A stretch of DNA of 64,000 nt, from positions 930,001-994,000 of the forward strand of contig WJXW01000017.1 in assembly GCA_015832175.1 (NCBI GenBank). The letters are read 5' to 3'. This document shows positions 53,883 to 64,000 of the stretch, piece by piece. Position 1 is the first letter of the stretch, and each line of letters opens with the position of its first letter. The position numbers were made by a program, and so were the translations under genes. Source of the DNA: Paraphaeosphaeria minitans. Lineage: Eukaryota; Ascomycota; Dothideomycetes; Pleosporales; Didymosphaeriaceae. The notes below the pieces were generated by a model, which did not search any database, was not told the DNA's origin, and saw nothing but the letters and a program-made list of their open reading frames with translations.

Positions 53883-54198
53883 CACATGCACAATCCACTC
53901 GTAGGTAAATATCAGGTATATCCAATGTTGTTGGGTTCGCTACCCTGTTTGAGATAGACATTATTCCCCAGATGAACCCAGGATCCCCGACTCCAAGTAT
54001 TCCACTGCAGGAGCCAGAACACTCATGTCAAATATCTCTGTAACCACCCTCACACAAAGATCCCGTCGCCCCACAAACTAACCGTCAGCCATCAGCACCG
54101 CCCAAGCCGACGGGTAAAGATCTCCGATGTTCCACATTACTCCCAATCTCCCCACACAACTACCAAACCTCAGAACCCCTCCCCAAGTTAACCCACCT
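53883..54198. other. Intergenic region between convergent genes
   Basis: Short spacer; nothing recognised. Confidence 0.4.
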
Positions 54199-54600
54199 TC
54201 ACAGAGCCCCAAACACGGCGCCCACGGCCGCCAAACCCAGCACAGCCAAGCCACCCACACCCACCCCGTTGGTCGTGACGCCACCCCCAGTCTTGTCCAT
54301 GACGCCCCATTGACCTTCCAACCTCGCATCCATGAAGCACTGCCAAGCCTCGGACGCTGTCCCCTTCACCACGTGCGCCACGAGCACACATCCGATCGCG
54401 TCAGCCGGCATCGTGCTGTCGACGTAGAAGGTCGGCGGCGAGCCAGCGCAGCGCTCGAGAAGGGCACGGTTGCCGGTGGTATTGGCGACATAGATGTACG
54501 GCTCTGAGACGCTGATGTGGGCGGGGTTGACGTGCCAATTGGGGGGTGGATGGGTGCAGGTTGCGTTGATGGTGGTCCAGGAAGGGAGGGCGGAGTCCAT
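54199..54600 (-). CDS. Small protein with GPI-anchor-like C terminus, unknown function
   Basis: 133 residues in one exon from the ATG at 54600 (CACCATGG context). The middle has Cys15, Cys51, Cys70 and Cys87 and NATC/NTTG sequons (residues ~12 and ~40) that would suit a secreted glycoprotein. The C terminus is a Gly/Val/Ala/Leu hydrophobic stretch (GVGVGGLAVLGLAAVGAVFGAL) after a small-residue spacer, typical of GPI attachment. However, there is no N-terminal signal peptide in this model, so an upstream exon may be missing or the tail is a simple membrane anchor. No domain recognised. Confidence 0.5.
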   Translation of the reverse strand: MDSALPSWTTINATCTHPPPNWHVNPAHISVSEPYIYVANTTGNRALLERCAGSPPTFYVDSTMPADAIGCVLVAHVVKGTASEAWQCFMDARLEGQWGVMDKTGGGVTTNGVGVGGLAVLGLAAVGAVFGAL

Positions 54601-55828
54601 GGTGCGAAATCTTGTGGTGGATCGTGCAGGTATCTTTGTGTGTTTTTTTGTGAGGCTTTGTTGAGGTGTGGGGATTTTGGTGTCGGATGGTGTGGGAGGG
54701 TCGAGGTTGGTTTTACTGTTGGAGTCGAGGACTACCTAAGATGTCGGATGGGCTTAGGGACTGCGTGTACCTACACGTCCGTTTGCCTGCAGCACGTCAC
54801 GGTCGCGCATACGCGTTGGGGTTGCGGAGAACTTTCAAACGGTATGGCGCTATCCAAGAGTTGTTGTTGTGATTGTGCAACGCCTGGTACCTAGTAGGTG
54901 CCACATAAAAGCTGGCTTATCTGTCAGCGGTGTGATAGTGCCAGATTATAGTGATTTCTGGCAATCAGTACCTCCCGTGTCAACTTTAAAACCGACCTCA
55001 CCAATCACTTTTGGACCTTGTCCTACGCACACGGTTTACGTTTAACCTAACGGCAGTTCCCCGAAGCATGTACCTAGTGGGGAGGAGATATGCTGCCAAC
55101 CTACCACGCAGATATTTTGGCTCATCAGCATGTTCGCTCTTTGATTTCGTAACTCTACTGACAATCATCATGCAGGATGCTCCCACTCATTTCATATCTA
55201 ACTCCTTTCTCAGCTTTTTCGGGAACACTTCCAAGAAGCTCGTTACTGGGCCGCATCATCGTCGACGATGCTTGATTTTTTTTTGCGCTTCGAACAGAAA
55301 GCGTTCTAGTCAGCGAAGCTTCTACAAGGGCACGTCGTATGGGTTCATTCTGCAGCCCCGCGTTTTCCTGGCTCACTGGGGAATCACAGCCTCGTTGTGG
55401 GTCCCTTTGGCCTTCGACCGACCTTTTCAACGCCGCATCCAACCCACGAGACCTGGTCATTTCCAGCAACTGAGGCACAAGCAAAAGTAAAGTAAAAAGG
55501 TCTTCGCATTGAAAAGGTATACAACAAGAGCCGCAGCACTTGCAACTCTCGCCCGCGTCCCCGAGCGGGATTCGGCATCGAATCGAATCCCCGGAAAACG
55601 CATCTCCAGGAAAGCCAAACATCCGTCCCAAACGCCATCGCTATGCACAAGAGGTAGGTAAACAAAAGAAAGCCGATTCGCGGCATCGGCACGGAGCCTT
55701 GGGTATCCAGGTCTCACGGCCACACGCCAGCGCGAACAAAGGAAAAGAAGACGCGAGTGTCGCGTCAATTCGATCGTGTCGTCGAAATTGTAGGTAGTCG
55801 GGTAGTCATGCGTCACTGAGTCGACCCT
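54601..55828. other. Intergenic region
   Basis: No gene supported. Overlapping 100-160-codon frames on both strands (54998-55816) are mutual shadows with no domains, though a missed small gene is possible. Confidence 0.4.
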
Positions 55829-56236
55829 TCACACCTCGGTCCAATGCCTCTTCTCCCCGACCTGCTCAAATTCGTCGGCCCACATCGCACGCCTCCTGGC
55901 GCGCTCCTCGCGCCCAAGACAGCAGAAGAGTCTGGCAAGCGGGTTCCTTCTCCGTGGGGTGACGCCCTCGAAGGGGCTTTCTTTGCAGGCTGATGGTGGG
56001 GAAGGTGGAGGGCTGAGCGGGATTGTTGCGTTGGCGAAGATGTCGGAGTCGCGGCGACGGGGCCGGGTGTCGGTGAAGCTGTAGCTTTGTGCAGAGGCCT
56101 TTTCGTTTGGTGAGGGTGTGACGTCGGAGTAGCTGGGTGGTGTGGTGCGGAACGTTGTGACGATGGGAGACAGTCCTGGACGCGTTGCGCGTGGTGACGG
56201 CGGTAGGCCGTAGGGCGAAATGGGAGATGCGGGCAT
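55829..56236 (-). CDS. Small basic, proline-rich hypothetical protein
   Basis: 135 residues from the ATG at 56236 (MPASPISPYGLPPSP); the open frame extends upstream but is less protein-like. The N-terminal two thirds are disordered with many SP/TP sites (SPYG, SPRAT, TPSPNE, PLSPPPSPP), possible proline-directed kinase targets. The C terminus is compact and conserved-looking: TPRRRNPLARLFCCLGREERARRRAMWADEFEQ, written here as its two flanking parts, with an Arg-rich helix and a CC pair that could be palmitoylated. No family recognised. Confidence 0.55.
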   Translation of the reverse strand: MPASPISPYGLPPSPRATRPGLSPIVTTFRTTPPSYSDVTPSPNEKASAQSYSFTDTRPRRRDSDIFANATIPLSPPPSPPSACKESPFEGVTPRRRNPLARLFCCLGREERARRRAMWADEFEQVGEKRHWTEV

Positions 56237-59200
56237 TGTAGATTGGCTGTTTGAAGAGCGGGTTTTCGAATGGTTATATTGCTGGAAGTGTGGTATATAG
56301 ATTGAGCTTTTGTTTACGATGGTGTATATAGATGTCGTGGAAGGTCGAACAGAGTTGGCAGAGCGACAGCGACCCGGGTAGCACGAAGATATACCGATCC
56401 GCGACCTCACGCATCGGCCTCCCTAGATTCAGCCCTCATCTGCACCTCCGCCGTAATAGGAGCAGGGGCCCGCACACTTCATGCCCTAATGTCATGCCGG
56501 GGGTGAGGCCTCCCGGACCCCTGCCGTCGCAGTGAGGCGTTCACAGCCGCGCCTGGGAACACACAGGCCGTCTGGCGCCAATGAAGCCTCGCAGGATGCG
56601 TGCCTTGGGAACGCGTCTCCGTCCAAGCATGGGACATCCTGTTTATACAAACAACAGGTCAGTAGTTTCGAAACGGTACAATTCATGCTTCCAAGCAATG
56701 TGGCCTCTCCTCGGGGAAAGGAAGTGTCCGTCACGGACTCGGCGACGGGGTGTGGGCGGGAAGCAGAAGGCACAAGCGTGCGGTCGGTGATTGGGTTTCC
56801 GGCGGTTTGTTCACTCCTGAAACACGACACCGCCGCCAACCACATCAGGTCGCGGCTCCTGGCTGACGGCCTTCCTACCTACCTACCATATCGACTGTCA
56901 TGCGTCGAGATTTGTGACGCTCGCAGCGCTGCTTGGACAGTGCAGGGGAACTTGCTGAGCATCATGCATGCACGGCTTTGAATTCAAGAAACAGCCCACG
57001 GACGCGATCCTCCTCAATGTCTCCCTCTCCTACTGCCTACCTACGCTGCAACAACATGCAGACTGAGACATTTCACCACGTCGACAACAAGTCGCAAGGC
57101 ACCCACCGTCTACGAAACCCACAGCCGTGCCCTTCGCCCACATGGTCAAGGTCCCGAGAGCGGTCTAGCGCGCATACAGCGTCTGCCGTCTCTGTGGGGG
57201 CGCAATCACTGCGCCCTGCCCGTTTAACGCAAACGACATTGGCGACCGCTTAATAACGATCTTCATCTAACTATACATATGCGCAAGGTCCTGCACCGCT
57301 CTGCGACCTGTCAGCGGAGGTCTGTGGAGGCGCTCGACACGTTGTCGCGGCACAGCTGGGAGCCATGGACACGTCCAACGGCCGCAGTGCGAGAGCGGTC
57401 TGAGTTGTTGTCATCCGCAGACTTGGTTTCGCCGCGGGTGCTCTGCTCGGGTCTGGACGAAGCCGCTGTGGCAGGGTTCTCTTGTTGCCTGGCAGTCGAG
57501 CATTCACGTTTCGCGTTTGTCTGGCGTTCCATCCTCGTGCTGCACCTTCAGACGGATGTCAGGTTTCGCCAGCTGTGCGACTGGACAGCTTGATTTCTGG
57601 GATAGGTACCCCTCACGAACTCGCCAGCTGCCTGGCAGGTTGCGTGCGTCCACCTTGTGATTCGTTTTCCCGGGGTCGAGTCACGATTGCATTACCATGG
57701 ACATGTATGATGGCGGCACAGTTGACCTTCCACCCCGCCGCGCTGACGCGAAGACCAACTGCATACGACCGGTGAATATTATGGAGGCAGGTACACCAGC
57801 AAGGCTGATTTCTCCAGACGATGGGGTATCTATCGCCGCGCCAGGACAAGTATGCGTGCTGCGCGGTACTCTGATGCTGGCAATATGTAGGCTGATCTTT
57901 CTTAGCCTTTCATATCGATAAACAGCAGTACTGAAAAAGTGCGTATGTATGCGTGCCGATCAATTTGAAAGGCTGCTGGAATTGACGATGCGTGAACAGG
58001 TGCGCCCTCGTGCAGAGCAAAGCAAACACCCCCAGCGCCCGGGCTGGATGCCACAACGGATAATGGGAGATGCTCTTCATTAACTAGTTCAACAGGTCAA
58101 TGTGTACGTGCGGCGAATCTTTAGGATTCACGTTCTTGAATGCCCAGAATGACATTCGAAGCGCTGTTAAATACCTAGGTAAACCATGGCCTTCAACTCC
58201 ACCGCATCCCCCTCCCCCTTCTCCTCCCCACTCACAAACCCCTCCACCAACCTCCTTTATCCCTCACTCCGCAGCACCACCGGACAACTATACGGCAGCA
58301 GATGACTCACTACGCCCAGATCGATCCTCACCTCAGGCAGCTTGTCACCACCTAGCAGGTAAGATGGTCGAAGACCGCCAGCGTCTGCGCGCTGATACCT
58401 AGGTAATGAACAGCGCATTGTCGGCGACGTACCGGCCGGGGCAGATACATCGGCCGCAGCCGCAGCCGAAGCTGAACTGAGGGGTTCGGGCTCGGAACAC
58501 GGAGGGTTGAAGCGGCTGGGGGGTTGGAGTCTGGAGTGTGAGCCGTAGACGGCGGGGTCGTGGGTGAACCCGCCTTCCCCGCCAACCCAACCCGCGGATC
58601 CCTCCCGTTCCCCTCCCTCTGCCCCTCGCCGTACACCCACACGCAATCTTCAAGATGACCATCCAAGAATCCGTCCAGATAGGTATGCTCAAGCAGCTTC
58701 TCCGGCTCCTTGGGCACGCTCACTCCTCCCACACCTTATCAAACGCCCCCCCCCCCCCAAATACCATCGACCTCGTGACCAACGCGTGCAACAGTACAGT
58801 CAGCACATCCTACAGCCCGTACCTTCCAGCCAGCCCGTATCTACCTACATGATTTCCAGCCAAACCCATGCACCGTACTACCTAGTTTTCGATCGGCACA
58901 GTACCTACGTAGACCTATCCAACACCATATCTCCAAGTCGTAAGCACGACTCTATATTTCCCAACCAGGAAGGACGCGTGCGTTGAGCGTTCAAGCACTG
59001 ACCATAGTATATCCAGCAGAGCTAGAATGCTTCAGGCAAGGTAGGTAGATAGATATGTTCTCGCAACGATGGGCGCAGATTTGACAGCTGCGGGTCACGA
59101 AGAAGTAGGTACCCACCTACGTGACCGTGCAGACATGTCTGCCGTGCTATCTAGTAGGTAGACTACCGTGTAGATGGTATCTACTTCCGACCGTGCCGTA

Positions 59201-60681
59201 AATGTAGTAGGCGCGAATGGTACCTACGTACGACGTGCTGTTGTGCACGCTGCTCGTGAGCCTTGGGCATGGTCTTGCGATGCAGCTCCAATTCCACCCG
59301 TCCTCGTGCTGGCACGTTTTCAGCCGCCTACGTCGCAGCTGGAGGTCTGGCTGACGTGGATGACCGCGTGAGCTCAAAGGCAAGTTTCGGATCATCCAGG
59401 ATGATGATAGATAGATAATCTGCCCGAGGCCGGCTACAGAGCTGATAGGACCTGTGGCGTCACGTGATCAGGCGCCGGTTCGTGGATACCTGTTACGGTA
59501 CTGGGAGGGCTGCATGGAGACGAAATCGTAGCGTACGCATCTCTGATGCTTGGTCCGGTGGTCTTACATATTCCATAACACTGGGTTTGGGCATTGTGGG
59601 TGCGTGTGTCGCGTATGATGGGGTTCAGCGTGGGTGCGAGACGTCGGCCTGTTTACCCAAACGACGATCGCGAGGTGCTGAGCAACAACCTCTGTTACCT
59701 ACCGTTTAAGAAAACGCCTTTAGCATCGAATCAACATGTGCAGGTGGGCATGTCGTTGCTGTGCAGGCGTTCTCTGAACTCAATGCAGAAATTGTTGATA
59801 TACCTAGGGGCGTACACGAAAGAGTGATGTCCACGAAAACAGTTCAAGGAGCGCGGATACAGTTCAAGCAACGTAAACCAAGCTCAGCGGGGTGTATTAT
59901 TTGGCCAGGCCACCCATTACCGCGATGCCTCGCGGACATGTGGTAAGCGACGACGTTGAGCGAGGCAAAAAGTTGTTGCTACATAACAACTCAACTCAAC
60001 TCAAGGTTGTGCCTGAAGCAAGTCAGCCAATCGCTGGCACCAAGTTCCAACCCGAATCGCGCCTCTACCACAATCCCGCTGAAACGAGGCACCGCGGATT
60101 CTTTGCTCTTCTCGCGAGTCCTTGGCCAGTAAGTGACTACGGAAGACCGTTGACAACCAGTGAGGAGGCTCATCCAATCCATGGCCCCTCCATGCCGCCT
60201 CTGGCAACTGGCGACAGACTCTCCACATGCGCCTCTGAACTCCCAATGATCAAAACAAAATTCGGTTCCATAGCAATAGTCGTGAAATCGTGGCGAACCT
60301 CCGTAGCAATATCAGATGACCCCCCGTATGCGTTTCCAATCCGCTCATCAACTCTCCAACCAAAATGGCACTGTCCTCCATTTCCTTCGTCCTTCCTATC
60401 TCGTTTCAAACCAAATCATGTGGGTATCAACAGAACGCCAACCATGCAATGCATTCATTCTTTTTCGGGGTTGGGCGAGCTAAAAAGGATTGATTCTTTA
60501 AGCGATAATGATGCCGAGCGATCGAAATGCGAGTGTAGACATGCTGCAGTGCGGTATACCAGGGCATATGGATACCCTGAAGGCGGTATGCGCCCGAGGA
60601 CTGTTTCACCGTCCCCTGGGGTAGCTTACCACCTTATCGAGACATGCACACGCGGAGGCTACCTACTATGAGTAGCGAGTA
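56237..60681. other. 4.4-kb gene-poor region
   Basis: No gene I can support. It holds CCTACCTAC-type runs (about 56874-56886), a C10 tract at about 58747, Pro-rich open frames on both strands at 58.1-58.9 kb that shadow each other, and two TACCTAGGTA decamers (58172 and 58396). A 259-codon frame at 59892-60671 lacks domains and codon bias. The region may be regulatory, a long 3' flank, or contain fast-evolving genes. Confidence 0.45.
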
Positions 60682-62074
60682 CTACCGCGAAGGTTCAGCA
60701 CGGTAGTACGCCGCGGATTGGCTGCTCGGTGCTGAACTATGCAGATGACCAGCTGGCCTCTCTGTGGATGGAAAGTTCTCAAACATGACTCGTCGTTGTG
60801 GAGGTGCGAAGTCTTGCCTCTCGGCTCGAGTATCTGCACTAGTGTGCGGTAAACGACCGGAGTTGTTTGGGCTGCTCATGAAGAGAAGGGTATCTACAGC
60901 ATCTTTCTCGGCTTGTTGACTGGGCATGCGCAGAATGCCTGATCTTGGCGTCGCGGGCGTTCCAGGACCGGCACCTAGGTCACTGAAGTGTTTTCGCTGG
61001 GACGAGCCGAGCAGAGGTGGAGGATGAAAAGAAGCACTCGAGCGACGCTTTCTTCGAGACCCAAATTCTGGTGCTGGACCGAGCATCAGGCCGGTGTTTG
61101 AGCCAGTAACCGAGATGAGGTTGACCGCAGCATTCAAGGTAGGTTTGGTCCCCGGTCGCCAAAGCGCTACTGATCATTAGCAAGCATCGAAATGAGAGTA
61201 ACAGGGTAAAATATACAGGAAGACGCCAACGCATAGGATACGGAAGAATCTGATGGTGTCCTCTGTCCTGGGGATATCATCATGTGGTCGGAGTTTTCAG
61301 AAACACCGCTGGGTCTTCTGCGACGTTCTGCTGTTGTGGGTGATTCAAAGACCGGCCGTGATCCGGGTGTTCTATTGGCAACGGAGTTAGGCGACCCTTG
61401 CTGCGAAAGCCTCTCTTCAAGTTCGTCAATGGACTGCTTCTCCCAACTGTTCTGCACTTTGACCATTGCGTACGAAAGACGCGTTTTGAGCTGTGCCGAT
61501 AACTATAGTGACAGTTAGTCAGAGACAGGCCAAGGAAAGCTCAGGAGATGTCTGGAAGCGATGCACGTGCGCGGATCGGAGGTGCTCGAATCAGACTTCC
61601 ACCCAACCTTGGATGGTTCTCGCGTACCTGACCGATGCGACAATTCGAGCCGGCCTCCATGCTCTTGTTGCGTTTATGGCCCTTGGTGGGCGCGGCGGGA
61701 GACTTGTTTGTTGTGTCGGAACCCTTTACTGATCCATCGGCTGCTCTCTTGAGACCCTGCGTTGCTGGGGAATCCGGCGACATGGGACTTGCTGCTGTGT
61801 CACCTGTTCGCGGCGCGTTCGCGGCATCAATCCGTAGCGTGTCTGGCCCGCGGGATCGATTCGACGATGGCGGAACCGCATGCACTATAGGCATCTTCTG
61901 AGCCGACGGAGTCTTGGACAAAGGCGGAGATGTAATCTCTGTGTCTCCAGCAGTTGATGTCGACAGGTTACTGGAGGCCGAAGGCGCCGAGAAGGTGCTT
62001 GACGTTGCGGATATGTACGACTCTTGCGAATCAGGTAGCTCGCGTTGATACAAGGAGGGCATTGGGGCCGTCAT
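60682..62074 (-). CDS. Whi5/Nrm1-family G1/S transcriptional repressor
   Basis: Three exons on the minus strand: 62074-61628, 61502-61217 and 61169-60682, giving about 406 residues. The Whi5/Nrm1 motif is formed at the first junction: LSAQLKTRLSYAMVKVQNSW then EKQSIDELEERL. A second conserved block near the C terminus reads GILRMPSQQAEKDAVDTLLFM followed by SSPNNS. Many SP/TP sites (SPMSPDSP, TPSDSS, TPATPRS) suit phosphorylation by cyclin-dependent kinase, which in yeast releases Whi5 from SBF/MBF at Start. It should be nuclear or shuttle in G1. The last acceptor is a NAGNAG (CAGTAG), so two isoforms differing by one residue are possible. The start is uncertain; an upstream exon cannot be excluded. 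Confidence 0.85.
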
Positions 62075-64000
62075 CGTGGCGTTGTGGTCTCCTATCACAA
62101 TAACATTGCGTGAGTCGCGTCCCTCGATCGCTAAGCGTGCAATGGCTCACTTCGTAGTGGGGTAAGCCCCTCCGTTCAGCATCCAGTCGACCGTGTTGCA
62201 ATACGTGAGCAAAAACCGGTCGCCGTGCTAGAGGTACAAGATATGAAGACTATTGTCGTAGTAATGAGCACCTTGGTGATTGCGGGGGGGGGAGGTGGAT
62301 GTTGGCCTGGGACTGGGGTACGTGTCGTACGGTAATGCCTAGTCGCGTCGCGATCGCGAGCGTCAGGTGGATGATCGTCGTTTGAGAAGTCGGGAATGAG
62401 AGAGCAATAAGAGCAGATACGCGCAATATGCTCGAACGTCCTAATGTCGCGTCGTGGGAGTAGATGGAGCACGAAAGGGCCTCGGGGGCGACCGGCCGGG
62501 CCGAAGGTAAGATGCGCTGCAGAAGCGTGATCACGAGGAATTTGTGGGTCTGCTTTGCGCGTTGCTGCGCGTATCAAATAGGCGCCAACAGCGCGAGGTA
62601 ATTGGAGTGGCGAATTGGCCCGACAAAGACGCGTTCGCGGTAGAGAACGGTTCAACAACACTGTCAAATTCCAACGAAGAATATTTCCAAGGAGTTGTCA
62701 AGACTTGCAATGAGACGAACATTTGCGGTTGCCCTGGCTCCCGCCTACATTGAAAGCGGTCTGTGTTACAGTGCCTTCCTCATTTGGTGCACCCGATTGT
62801 CCGAAGTTTCAGACCGCATTCTCTTTCGCGGCTGTAGAACGGGTTGGCATTTTTTATCTTCGCCTTCGACCTCGCCGTGGCTGTTGCACTAGAAACCGCA
62901 GAGGTGCCTGATCAGCCTTAGGTATCGGCGTAACATGGCAACGGACCCCGACCGGGCAAGTTCCAGATGACGATACCTGTCATTTGCATGGACGTTTATG
63001 TGATTGAAGCGAGATGCTCCCAAAAGCTGTGCGTTGTCTCTCGAGTCATGATCTGATGGCCTCTCGCGCAGTACAGACTCCGAGCTTCTGGCCCAGTTGA
63101 GAGCTCTTGGGAGGGGAGTATTTCGTTATGCGTTGGTGATAATAGTGGATATGGAGGGTCAGACGTGTGCTCTGATGGTGTCTCGGAGGGCCCAGCGTGG
63201 TTGCTCGCTGCTCATCCAGGCGTTCCCATGAGCAGCGCGCGCGCGCGCAGGGAGTGGGACCGGATATGGGTCTGGCCATGAAGAGGCTTCTGTTTTAGAA
63301 AGATGAGCAAGGCAAAGAGGAAGGGCAATCTGGCGAGAGGAGGAAACAAGGTAATGGCGAGGACAGCGAGGACTCAAGAGCAGAGGTAAGAGTGAAAGCG
63401 AGAACTCAAGAGGAGAGGTGAGCGTGAAAGCGAGGACTCAAGAGGAGAGGTGCCGTGAAAGCGAGGACTCAAGAGGAGAGGCGAGCGTGAAAGCGAGAGA
63501 TGCTGAGCCAAGATGAAGAGCTTAAGCTCGAGAGGCCGGATGAGGTACCTGAGACGGGAACGCTGTGAGGAAGGTGCCTTCCGGGGCCAGCTTCACGTGC
63601 ACGTTCAGACGGCAGGCACGACCTGTCTGCCGCCCCGCATCGATCAGCCGGCAGCAAGCAAATAGCACGTGAGGACGAACACGCAGTAGGACCGCGACAT
63701 GGGAAAAGCGAACAGATTGATTTGCAAACATCAAATACGTACCCATAACCTATCGTATCCCGATTGTGTGTCCTTCGCCCGACCATGTGAGAACTCCGTA
63801 AACGCCAGTCCAAAAATTCCGCACTTGCTTCATGTATACGCGAAAGCTCAGGCAACGCCGCTGACTTTCCTGTATGTCATGCCCTGGCCACCCATGCCCC
63901 ATCTCGCTGCCGAGTCGGGCACGCCTCCTCTTCCTTCCTCCGCCACCTTCCCACTCACGTCTCTCCGTCGTCCTGGTGTCCCAAGGTCCGAGTCATCATA
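62075..64000. other. Upstream region of the Whi5-like gene and window end
   Basis: No gene supported. Probably a long 5' leader and promoter for the Whi5-like gene, then spacer with a 32-bp minisatellite (63361-63499) and a GC-alternating run (~63237-63248). A 163-codon minus-strand frame at 62176-62667 is Arg/Pro-rich and unconvincing. Confidence 0.45.
63361..63499. repeat. ~32-bp minisatellite, about 4.3 copies
   Basis: Units run GTGAAAGCGAGGACTCAAGA followed by a GGAGAGGTGAGC-type end. Four copies plus a partial fifth differ by a few substitutions and one single-base loss. All are in the same orientation and purine-rich on the plus strand. Confidence 0.88.

Noticed and set aside
55457..55816. 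119-codon minus-strand frame with a hydrophobic end
   Set aside because: Overlapped by equally long frames in other phases; no start context, domain or splice evidence.
59892..60671. 259-codon plus-strand open frame
   Set aside because: No domain, signal peptide, splice structure or codon bias; composition looks like translated non-coding sequence, so it was not called as a gene.
63361..63499. Regularly spaced repeats that might suggest a CRISPR array
   Set aside because: Units are contiguous without unique spacers and the genome is eukaryotic; it is a minisatellite.

Overview
The window looks like nuclear chromosomal DNA of a filamentous ascomycete (Pezizomycotina, most likely a Dothideomycete). 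Genes are monocistronic and carry short 42-70 nt GT-AG introns with CTAAC/CTGAC-like branch points. Families present are typical of such fungi: Zn2Cys6 regulator, UstYa/DUF3328 protein, CYP52-type P450, hevein-domain secreted proteins, Whi5/Nrm1 repressor. There are no bacterial features. All gene models are hand-spliced from reading frames and splice motifs, with no transcript or database support.

Layout. 0-5 kb: end of an unidentified gene, a three-exon GFA-family protein, a six-exon ABHD12-like alpha/beta hydrolase and a small single-pass membrane protein. 5.4-10.4 kb: a divergent MFS transporter / Zn2Cys6 regulator pair in which the regulator is intact but the transporter has an internal deletion. 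11.3-14.7 kb: a Lsh/HELLS/Irc5-type SNF2 remodeler and a GNAT acetyltransferase. 15.2-22 kb: an accessory island with two paralogous secreted proteins flanking a UstYa-like protein, a short-chain dehydrogenase and a Rossmann-protein fragment, followed by a triple-hevein chitin-binding protein. 22-25.4 kb is gene-poor. 25.4-28.5 kb: a broken CYP52-type P450, then an intact rhodanese/TRHO-like protein. 29.4-30.4 kb: a multi-pass membrane protein. 30.4-35.8 kb: repeat-bearing, decayed sequence with a MITE-like element, a CalB-type lipase pseudogene and two small zinc-finger proteins. 36.6-40.8 kb: core metabolism (carnitine acetyltransferase with mitochondrial and peroxisomal signals; mitochondrial malate dehydrogenase). 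41.6-46.7 kb: a second chitin-binding protein, an NPPY methyltransferase and a heme-oxygenase-like protein. 46.8-49.6 kb: a secretory-lipase pseudogene and a frameshifted SDR. 50.5-54.6 kb: a degenerate remnant, a CCCH/RGG RNA-binding protein interrupted by an in-frame amber, and a small GPI-like protein. 55.8-62.1 kb: a small basic protein, a long gene-poor stretch and a Whi5/Nrm1 cell-cycle repressor. The last 1.9 kb holds no gene I can support.

Themes. Housekeeping genes are intact, whereas much accessory content is decaying by deletion, frameshift and nonsense mutation. The dead genes lean towards extracellular lipid and alkane use (two lipase families and a CYP52-like hydroxylase), while downstream acetyl-unit metabolism remains intact. 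The most unusual grouping is the 15.2-20.8 kb block, where members of one secreted-protein family, sharing an intron position, bracket a UstYa-type enzyme and an SDR.
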